From Desulfatibacillum sp. (GTDB lineage: Bacteria; Desulfobacterota; Desulfobacteria; Desulfobacterales; Desulfatibacillaceae), in contig JAEINP010000047.1 of the NCBI GenBank assembly GCA_016342355.1, positions 1 to 36,429 of the forward strand: a DNA stretch of 36,429 nucleotides, given 5' to 3'. Shown piece by piece: positions 1 to 6,021 of the stretch (positions are counted from its first letter, which is position 1; every line of letters begins with the position of its first letter). The notes beneath the pieces are model-generated. The model was not told the origin of the DNA, did not search any database, and worked only from the letters and a program-made list of their open reading frames with translations. The translations under genes were made by a program, and so were the position numbers.

Positions 1-190
1 TTGAATTCGCCGCGTAGGGGTTGGGTTCCCCAATCCTAGGGCAGGGAGACCCTGCCCCTACGGAACAACCCAGGGCGCAGGCCCTTTTTTTGGCGCAGGC
101 CCTTTCCCTGGCGGCGTCTGGGGCGCAGATCTTCGCGCCCTCCCAAAAACAGCACAGCAAGCTGTGCGGCTACATGGTTTCATCAAGCGG
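1..190. repeat. Structured repeat, copy 1 (upstream of the decarboxylase gene)
   Basis: This is the first copy of a composite palindromic repeat. Positions 13-62 can fold as a three-way junction: an outer CGTAG/CTACG stem (13-17 with 58-62), a TTGGG/CCCAA hairpin (21-33) and a GGGCAGGG/CCCTGCCC hairpin (39-57). A second module at 145-190 holds the GCACAGC-AA-GCTGTGC hairpin and ends in CATCAAGCGG. Bases 1-70 are identical to 2048-2117. No coding role is apparent; it resembles REP/BIME-type intergenic elements. The copy may begin before the window. Confidence 0.8.
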
Positions 191-445
191 AGAGGGTTGA
201 ATCCGCCGCACCTATTCAATATCCGGCCACATTGACCAGAATGTTTGGCATGTGCTACTAAGAAATGAAAATGATAAACATAGGTTCTTTCCTTTTGTCA
301 GAAGAATCGGCGTTCAGCGAATTTTTTTCAAGCCCTTGGAATGTCATGAAAAGGCATTTGAGAGGTTGCTGGCGTATGGAGCGGTTTAACAAACAGGCGC
401 TATGACGCCTGCCAACCAAAATCCGATGGAGAACGGGAGGGCATG
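191..445 (+). promoter_or_regulatory. Upstream region of the decarboxylase gene, no firm promoter
   Basis: About 250 bases separate repeat copy 1 from the decarboxylase gene. I see no credible small gene here. A TTGACC at 232-237 followed after 18 bases by TACTAA (256-261) is a weak sigma70-like candidate. GGGAGG at 435-440 is the ribosome binding site. Confidence 0.3.
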
Positions 446-1714
446 ATGAAAATGAATCAGCGATTAAATGGCCTTGCCTCATTGGCGTGCCTGTTTGTCC
501 TGTTGTGCGTGGTTTGGGCGCCCTTTCCGGCCCTTGGGGCGGAATCTCCCCAAGGCGTGCTGTCTCCGGTGGTCCAGGAACTAAAAGACCTGATAGAAGG
601 CGATCCCAATCTGTACCGCCTTTTTACGGAAATGTTTGAACAGGTTCCGCTCAAGCCGCCGTATTTGAAGGACCCCACAGGCGATCCGCAGGTGAGGGAC
701 TACCAAACAATGCTAAAGCGGATAGACCGGATTCTGACTCGCGCACCGGAGTTCAACAAGACCGGGCTCGTGGGATTTCCTATAAACGCGGTTCTGGACT
801 GGCCCATGGGCACGCCGGCTGGCGCCGAGGCCTTCCTTGACGAGAGGGTGAACAGGCAGTTCAAAAAAATTCTTGGCCAATGGTCCGTATTTCTGGGTTC
901 TTCTGATTCGTGCTACGTGCTCAGCGAAGATCCGGAGAAAGGCTGGTTCGGCCGGGACGCGAAAATAGCCATGCCCACTTTTGTGGAGGATTTTGTGTGC
1001 GACCCAGCCAAACCCTATTATGGCTTCACTTGTTGGGACGATTTTTTCACCCGCCGTTTCCGGGCCGGAAGGCGCCCGGTGGCTTCGCCCAAAGACGATG
1101 CGGTCATTGCCAATGCCTGTGAGTCCGCCCCTTACAAACTCGCCCACGACGTTCAGCCGCGCGACCAGTTCTGGATCAAGAATCAGCCTTACTCCCTCTT
1201 GCACATGATGGACGGGGACCCGCTGGCGGAAAAATTTGTGGGTGGGACTTTGTATCAGGCGTTTTTAAGCGCTCTGAGCTATCATCGTTGGCACAGCCCG
1301 GTTAGCGGAACCATTGTTAAGACCAAATTGATTGACGGCTCCTGCTACGCTGCCGCTCCTGTAATGGGATTGGACCCCGCGAGCCCCAACGAGTCGCAGG
1401 GCTATATCACACAGGTAGCGGCCCGGGCCCTGATCTTTATCCAGGCGGACAACCCTGACATTGGGTTGATGGCCATCATGTTCGTGGGCATGGCCGAAGT
1501 GTCCTCCAACGAGATGACAGTCTATCCTGGCCAGCACGTGGAAAAAGGCGATCCGCTTGGCATGTTCCACTTCGGAGGTTCCACCCATGTCCTGTTTTTC
1601 AGACCCGAGGTGAATTTGGAGTTTGATTTGCATGGGCAGACCCCTGGCCTGGAATCTTCCAATATTCCGGTTTGTTCCAAAATCGCCAGGGTAAAGAGCT
1701 CGAAGACCCGATAA
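446..1714 (+). CDS. Secreted phosphatidylserine decarboxylase-like enzyme (PsiD-type architecture)
   Basis: This is a pyruvoyl-dependent decarboxylase of the phosphatidylserine decarboxylase superfamily. Numbering is from the ATG at 443. Residues about 10-33 form a signal peptide (hydrophobic run ending PALGA). Residues about 45-195 match the N-terminal domain found in PSD-like amino-acid decarboxylases such as fungal PsiD. The catalytic part has FFTRRFRAGRRPV, YHRWHSP (His281, His284) and GGSTH near the C-terminus. Self-cleavage at Gly379-Ser380 would give a 44-residue pyruvoyl subunit. Three in-frame ATGs lie at 443, 446 and 452; 446 is best spaced from GGGAGG (435-440). The genome has a canonical psd at 9349, so this paralog probably acts on another substrate, perhaps an amino acid, in the periplasm. 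The substrate cannot be read from sequence. It is flanked by direct repeats. Confidence 0.85.
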   Translation: MKMNQRLNGLASLACLFVLLCVVWAPFPALGAESPQGVLSPVVQELKDLIEGDPNLYRLFTEMFEQVPLKPPYLKDPTGDPQVRDYQTMLKRIDRILTRAPEFNKTGLVGFPINAVLDWPMGTPAGAEAFLDERVNRQFKKILGQWSVFLGSSDSCYVLSEDPEKGWFGRDAKIAMPTFVEDFVCDPAKPYYGFTCWDDFFTRRFRAGRRPVASPKDDAVIANACESAPYKLAHDVQPRDQFWIKNQPYSLLHMMDGDPLAEKFVGGTLYQAFLSALSYHRWHSPVSGTIVKTKLIDGSCYAAAPVMGLDPASPNESQGYITQVAARALIFIQADNPDIGLMAIMFVGMAEVSSNEMTVYPGQHVEKGDPLGMFHFGGSTHVLFFRPEVNLEFDLHGQTPGLESSNIPVCSKIARVKSSKTR

Positions 1715-1995
1715 GCATTCCGGGAATCCGGTATAATATGGCCCCAAAATGTTTTGGTCAAATAAAACAGAAAGTTGGGGGCATTCCATAAGAAAACATG
1801 AAAGTCTAAAAGATCAAAGCAATGAAGGGATAAGAAAAATAGGGAACATTTCTTGGGGGAAACTTTTAAAAAAGTTTCCCCCAAATTTTTTTGAATGGGA
1901 AGGCAGGCACACAGTGGATGGCTGCGTTCGCCTTGGGCCATGCCACCAAAATGATAGTTAATCGATTAATCAGGATGTCCCCGTCGGCCATTCAC
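1715..1995. other. Intergenic spacer with terminator and small palindrome
   Basis: Between the decarboxylase stop and the repeat block there is no convincing gene. It holds a strong intrinsic terminator (1853-1892) and a perfect 12-base palindrome, TTAATCGATTAA (1958-1969), that could be a protein-binding site. Confidence 0.5.
1853..1892 (+). terminator. Rho-independent terminator after the decarboxylase gene
   Basis: A 15-bp perfect stem (1853-1867 with 1870-1884, TTGGGGGAAACTTTT and its complement) is followed by a run of seven T (1886-1892). The minus direction lacks a T-run, so it serves plus-strand transcription. It lies 139 bases past the decarboxylase stop. Confidence 0.85.
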
Positions 1996-2530
1996 AAAAA
2001 CAGCACAGCAAGCTGTGCGGCTACATGGTTTCATCAAGCGGCTGGGGTTGAATTCGCCGCGTAGGGGTTGGGTTCCCCAATCCTAGGGCAGGGAGACCCT
2101 GCCCCTACGGAACAACCAGGGCGAACACGCAGGGCCGCGGGTGGCGCTGGCTCCCAAAATCCGGGCAGGGCGATGGCCCTTTTTTTTGGCGACGGCTCCT
2201 TCCCTGGCGGCGCTTGGGGCGCAAATCCCCGCGTCCTCCCAAAAACAGCACAGCAAGCTGTGCGGCTATATGATTTTATCCAGCGGCTGGGGTTGAATTC
2301 GCCGCGTAGGGGTTGGGTCCCCCAACCCTGGGCAGGGAGACCCTGCCCCTACGGAACAACCCAGGGCGCAGGCCCTTTTTTTGGCGACGGCTCCTTCCCT
2401 GGCGGCGCCTGGGGCGCAAATTCCCGCGCCTTCCCAAAAACAGCACAGCAAGCTGTGCGGCTACATGGTTTCATCAAGCGGAGGGGGTTGACTCCGTCGT
2501 GCAGGGGTTAAGTCCCCAAATCCGGACGCA
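1996..2530. repeat. Structured repeat block, two full units plus a partial (copies 2-4)
   Basis: The hairpin module with GCACAGCAAGCTGTGC recurs at 1996-2041, 2241-2286 and 2436-2481. The three-way-junction module recurs at 2060-2109 and 2305-2354. The unit length is about 245 bases (2048 to 2293). The spacers between modules share GGCCCTTTTTTTGG and CTTCCCTGGCGGCG words with copy 1. Orientation is the same as copy 1, so the decarboxylase gene lies between direct repeats. The open frames running through here follow the repeat and are not genes. Confidence 0.85.
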
Positions 2531-2898
2531 CCCTAACCAACAGGCTGTCCGAAATGGGGGGCCGTTTTTCCGGCCATTCACATTGGTGAGTACTTTTACA
2601 ATGCCTGATTTTTAAGGGTTCAATTTTTATGGCCCGGTAAAAGGCCTTTTTTTAAAAAATGGTGTTGTGTAAAATCAGTAGGTTATCATGAAATTATTCG
2701 TCATTTTCAACTTTTTGCCTAACCATAAATTTTCATACCTGGGAAACAAACACGCTGTATCCGTTGATGATTATCATGATTGACAAATGACTAAATACTA
2801 AATAAACTAGCAATATTCAATTTTCCTAACCGGCCTTTCTTGTAGTAGAATTCCTGCCGAAGCATGAGGGGGGCAAAATTTTCATTTAGGGGGGAGCG
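2531..2898. other. AT-rich intergenic region upstream of the hydrolase
   Basis: No gene is seen. A short GGCC/GGCC hairpin followed by seven T (2631-2653) is a weak terminator-like element. The sequence is clearly more AT-rich than its surroundings and ends in the putative promoter of the hydrolase gene at 2899. Confidence 0.4.
2780..2808 (+). promoter_or_regulatory. Putative sigma70 promoter of the hydrolase gene
   Basis: TTGACA (2780-2785, perfect -35) is followed after 17 bases by TAAACT (2803-2808, 4 of 6 matches to TATAAT). It lies about 90 bases upstream of the start codon in AT-rich DNA. Confidence 0.45.
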
Positions 2899-3882
2899 AT
2901 GAAATTCACAAGAATCGTATTGGCTTTTTCTGTATTGCTGCTTGCGTTTGGCTGTTCCGCGAAATATTCCAACACAAATTTTACTCCTCAAATCATAGAA
3001 GCGGAGATTGAGACAAAAGGCGTTGGGGCCTCTGATTTCATAGAAATCGACAATATGAACATGCATTATATTGAAACGGGAGAGGGCGCCCCCATTGTAT
3101 TGATCCACGGGTGGCTTTGCTGGGGGGCTTATTGGGAAAAAATGATCCCGTACCTGTCTCGGGATCATCATATATACGCCATGGACCTTATCGGACACGG
3201 GCTTTCGGACAAACCCCTGGACGACGGCATCAGTTTTTCCACCGACGCCCAGGCAAGGCGAGTCATTGAGTTCATGGAAAAGAAATCCATCACCAATGCG
3301 GTGGTTGTGGGCCATTCCATGGGCGGGGAAATTGCTGCCAAGGTCGCCCTGATGGCGCCTGACAGGGTGGAAAAGGCGGTGCTTATTTGCGCCGCCGGAA
3401 TGGAAGACACCCCCAAACTGCTTCCTTCTTATATTCGCATGGCCCGCGCCATGCATCTTGAGCCCGTTATCCTGCCTTTTTTTTCGGAAGGAACCATCAG
3501 AAACTTTTTGCCCGGTCTCATGTTTTACAAGGGAAACGTCGTGCCTGAGGAATTTGTGAAAGATCTTGTGATGGCCAACCTTTCCGGCGAAAACGCAAAA
3601 AAGGCCGTGTTGAAAGTTACTGTACAGGGTTTGTTCCAGGATTTTATTGATGACAGGTGCCCGGAAATGAAGGCAAAGGTTCTTGTTATTTCGGCCACGG
3701 ACGATTTGATTGTCCCTCCTTCCATGGGAAAGGAATATGACAGGCTTCTGCCCGATTCCACGTACATGGAATTTGATCAGGCCGCCCATATGCTTCCCTG
3801 GGAACGGGCGGAGGATGTGGCGAACGCTATTTTGGAATTTTGTGATGCAAAGGATGCCCGGCTTGTATCCGAAGTGAAATAG
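2899..3882 (+). CDS. Lipoprotein alpha/beta hydrolase
   Basis: This 327-residue protein is an alpha/beta-hydrolase-fold enzyme predicted to be anchored as a lipoprotein. The N-terminus is a signal peptide with lipobox LAFGC (Cys19). The oxyanion motif HGW is at 70-72, the nucleophile elbow GHSMGG has Ser140, and Asp268 and His297 complete the likely catalytic triad. A variable cap region covers about residues 165-245. A strong ribosome binding site (GGGGGGAG, 2889-2896) fixes the ATG. It stands alone, with its own promoter and an opposite-strand operon downstream. Substrate is unknown; the family includes esterases, epoxide hydrolases, dehalogenases and ring-cleavage hydrolases. Confidence 0.9.
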   Translation: MKFTRIVLAFSVLLLAFGCSAKYSNTNFTPQIIEAEIETKGVGASDFIEIDNMNMHYIETGEGAPIVLIHGWLCWGAYWEKMIPYLSRDHHIYAMDLIGHGLSDKPLDDGISFSTDAQARRVIEFMEKKSITNAVVVGHSMGGEIAAKVALMAPDRVEKAVLICAAGMEDTPKLLPSYIRMARAMHLEPVILPFFSEGTIRNFLPGLMFYKGNVVPEEFVKDLVMANLSGENAKKAVLKVTVQGLFQDFIDDRCPEMKAKVLVISATDDLIVPPSMGKEYDRLLPDSTYMEFDQAAHMLPWERAEDVANAILEFCDAKDARLVSEVK

Positions 3883-3924
3883 GGCCGCATTTTGCCGGAG
3901 GCGTGGGTTTTGGTGAAAAGGGAT

Positions 3925-3961
3925 TAAAAAAGCCCGGACTGCAGAGAAACAGTTCGGGCTT
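3925..3961 (-). terminator. Intrinsic terminator of the pilD-IMPase-small protein operon
   Basis: A 12-bp stem (3930-3941 with 3950-3961, AAGCCCGGACTG against CAGTTCGGGCTT with one G-T pair) and an 8-base loop is followed, on the minus strand, by a run of six T (3925-3930). It sits just past the stop of the small minus-strand gene at 3997. It may also reduce read-through from the hydrolase gene on the plus strand. Confidence 0.75.
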
Positions 3962-3996
3962 GTTGGCGATTGGAGAGGTAAAACTCAGGATTCGGT

Positions 3997-4203
3997 TCAG
4001 TGCACGATCAGGGAGTCCACCGGCTGCCATTCATCTTCAAGAATGTAGTCGTCTTCCATCCTGTCATGTTCAATACAGCAGGCAAGCCTCATGGCGCACC
4101 ACTTAAGACAAACGGTATCGCTCCTGGTGAAGCTCCCGAAACAATCCGTTGGGTCTGTCGAAATTACCTGGCCTAATGATCCATCTTTCAAAAAAATTCC
4201 CAT
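3997..4203 (-). CDS. Small cysteine-rich protein, function unknown
   Basis: This 68-residue reading frame begins 9 bases after the stop of the IMPase-family gene, has a good ribosome binding site (AAGGAAGG about 5 bases before ATG) and ends shortly before an intrinsic terminator. That supports it as a real last gene of the operon. It has five cysteines (21, 32, 36, 42, 43), including a C-x3-C and an adjacent pair, and an acidic second half. The spacing could suit a small metal or iron-sulfur site, but no family is recognised. No signal peptide or membrane segment is visible. Confidence 0.65.
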   Translation of the reverse strand: MGIFLKDGSLGQVISTDPTDCFGSFTRSDTVCLKWCAMRLACCIEHDRMEDDYILEDEWQPVDSLIVH

Positions 4204-4212
4204 GCACCTTCC

Positions 4213-4995
4213 TTAACATATTAAAGATAAAAATTCATCATGAATTATCCCGTTGGTGGCCAGAATCTGGTTGCCGCCCGGGGTAAACTCCTTGTTGGCA
4301 AAGTCCGTGATCCTGCCTCCGGCTTCCCGGACAATGCACTCGCCTGCGGCGGTGTCCCAGGGCGCCAGGTTTTGCTCCCAGAATCCTTCAAAGCGGCCGC
4401 AGGCCACATAGCACAGGTCCAGGGCTGCGGAACCCAGTCTGCGCACTCCCTGCACTTTGGGCAAAACCGCTGAAAAACGGTCCATCAATTCCGGCATCAT
4501 GGTTTTCAGTCCGTAGGGAAAACCGGTGACCACCAGGCTGTCCTGGAGGCCAGGGATGCCGGACACCGCAATGGGGCGGGCGTTGAGTGTTGCGCCCTTT
4601 CCCTGGCTGGCCATGAACAACTCCTGGGTGACCGGGTTCAACACCAGCCCGAAAATAGTTTTTCCCGCCCGGGCCAGGGCAATGGATATGGAGAACAGGG
4701 GAAGCCCATGGGCGTAGTTGGTGGTTCCGTCCAGGGGGTCCACTATCCATGTGTATTCGCTCCGGGTTTCCTTGCCGCTTCCTTCTTCCGCCACGATGGC
4801 GTGCTCGGGAAAAGCCCGGGAGATGGTCCGGCAAATGATTTCTTCCGAGGCCTTGTCCGCCTGGGTCAAAAGGTCTATCTCGCCTTTTTTCTCCACGATT
4901 CTGGCATGGCCGTAATACCGGAGCAGCACCTGGGCCGCCCCGTGGGCCGCAGCAAGGGCTGTATGTTCTATTTTTTCAAAGTCCGCCACGGGCAT
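4213..4995 (-). CDS. Inositol monophosphatase family protein (SuhB-like)
   Basis: This 260-residue cytosolic enzyme belongs to the lithium-sensitive, Mg2+-dependent phosphatase family that hydrolyses inositol-1-phosphate and related sugar phosphates. The family signatures are present: VAEEGSG (Glu70/71), IVDPLDGTTNY (Asp86, Asp89) and APWDTAAGE (Asp214), which bind the metals. Length is normal for the family. Its ATG overlaps the end of the prepilin peptidase gene by 20 bases and CTGGAG provides a ribosome binding site. The exact substrate (inositol phosphate, PAP or fructose-1,6-bisphosphate) cannot be settled by eye. In some bacteria SuhB also acts with the transcription antitermination machinery. 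Confidence 0.92.
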   Translation of the reverse strand: MPVADFEKIEHTALAAAHGAAQVLLRYYGHARIVEKKGEIDLLTQADKASEEIICRTISRAFPEHAIVAEEGSGKETRSEYTWIVDPLDGTTNYAHGLPLFSISIALARAGKTIFGLVLNPVTQELFMASQGKGATLNARPIAVSGIPGLQDSLVVTGFPYGLKTMMPELMDRFSAVLPKVQGVRRLGSAALDLCYVACGRFEGFWEQNLAPWDTAAGECIVREAGGRITDFANKEFTPGGNQILATNGIIHDEFLSLIC

Positions 4996-5776
4996 ACTCC
5001 AGGTATTTGGTAATCAAGAACTCTCCCCAAAAGATATACACCATTGCTCCGGAGGCAAGGAACGGGCCAAAAGGAATTCTCAGGTCCAACCCTTTTGAGC
5101 GGTTAAGGGGAATGAGAATCAGGCCCACAATCGTGCCCACAAAGGCCCCGGCCATGATGGTGAACAAAACCCCCTTGAAACCGAAAAAAGCGCCCAGCAT
5201 GGCAAGGAGCTTTACATCTCCCATGCCCATGCCTTCTTTTCCTCGAATGAGCAAAAACAGTTCAGATACTGCGAACAGGCCCCCGCCGCCCACCAGCACC
5301 CCGATGAGCGATTGTTTGAGGGTCAGGTCGGGCAGCAAAAAGGACGCGGCGATTCCAATGGGAATGCCGGGCAGGGTGATCACATTGGGAATGATCATAT
5401 GGTCCAGGTCGATGAAGGTGATCACCAGCAAGGTTGCTATGAGTACAAAGTAGACCAGGGCCGCCCAGGTGAGCCCGAAATTTATGGCGCAGGCCACGGC
5501 GAAAATACCCGAAGCCAGCTCCACCAGAGGATAGCGCAGGGCGATTCCCGCCTTGCAGGCCCGGCACTTGCCCCGCAACAGGATATAGGAAACCACGGGA
5601 AGGTTGTCGTAGAAGGCGATTTGGGCATTGCAGTGGGGGCAATGGGACCGGGGCTCGTTAAAAGACAGGCCCCCTTCGGGAATGCGGTAAATGCAGACAT
5701 TCAAAAAGCTGCCAATGACAAGGCCGAACACGAGCACGAAAAAATAGGGGAGCATCGGAATCAGGGCGTTTGTCAT
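4976..5776 (-). CDS. pilD: Prepilin peptidase / N-methyltransferase (type IV pilus)
   Basis: This 266-residue inner-membrane aspartic protease cleaves the leader of type IV prepilins and pseudopilins and methylates the new N-terminus. The N-terminal half has the cytoplasmic zinc-binding methyltransferase loop with two CxxC pairs (Cys46/49 and Cys71/74). The peptidase half has FIDLD (Asp123) and GMGDVKL (Asp187), the two catalytic aspartates. Seven to eight hydrophobic segments are visible. GGAG upstream of the ATG is the ribosome binding site. It is first in a three-gene minus-strand operon, divergent from lon. No other pilus genes are in the window. Confidence 0.95.
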   Translation of the reverse strand: MTNALIPMLPYFFVLVFGLVIGSFLNVCIYRIPEGGLSFNEPRSHCPHCNAQIAFYDNLPVVSYILLRGKCRACKAGIALRYPLVELASGIFAVACAINFGLTWAALVYFVLIATLLVITFIDLDHMIIPNVITLPGIPIGIAASFLLPDLTLKQSLIGVLVGGGGLFAVSELFLLIRGKEGMGMGDVKLLAMLGAFFGFKGVLFTIMAGAFVGTIVGLILIPLNRSKGLDLRIPFGPFLASGAMVYIFWGEFLITKYLEYARGGL

Positions 5777-5886
5777 GCATTCTCCATTGTTTGAATATCA
5801 TCTTCAGAGTGGCTCGCCAGAAAAATTTTAAGCCTTTCCTTGGATGTAACCTTGCCTTCCCGGGCTTCAAATGTCAAGATTGTTGT

Positions 5887-5915
5887 TGTCATACTGGTGC
5901 ATGTTTTGTATTAGG
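5887..5915 (+). promoter_or_regulatory. Putative promoter of lon-tsaB
   Basis: TTGTCA (5887-5892, 5 of 6) and TATTAG (5910-5915, 4 of 6) are spaced by 17 bases in the 245-base divergent region between pilD and lon. I saw no clear heat-shock (sigma32) or CIRCE element. Confidence 0.4.
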
Positions 5916-6021
5916 TTTGGATTCGGGATGCCGTCAGGCTTGCTGATCTTTCCTGCCGGCATATGGCTGGGAAAAGGCGGGGCCCGCACCCCAATAACCC
6001 AAATGATTTGAGAGAAAGCCA

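Noticed and set aside
2068-2615. Two plus-strand open frames of 100-147 codons over the repeat block
   Set aside because: They follow the repeat unit (the same peptide words recur with each copy), lack ribosome binding sites and have repeat-driven composition.
2791-3789. Long open frame antisense to the alpha/beta hydrolase
   Set aside because: The plus-strand frame has a lipobox, catalytic triad and strong ribosome binding site; the antisense product resembles nothing and its end runs into the promoter region.
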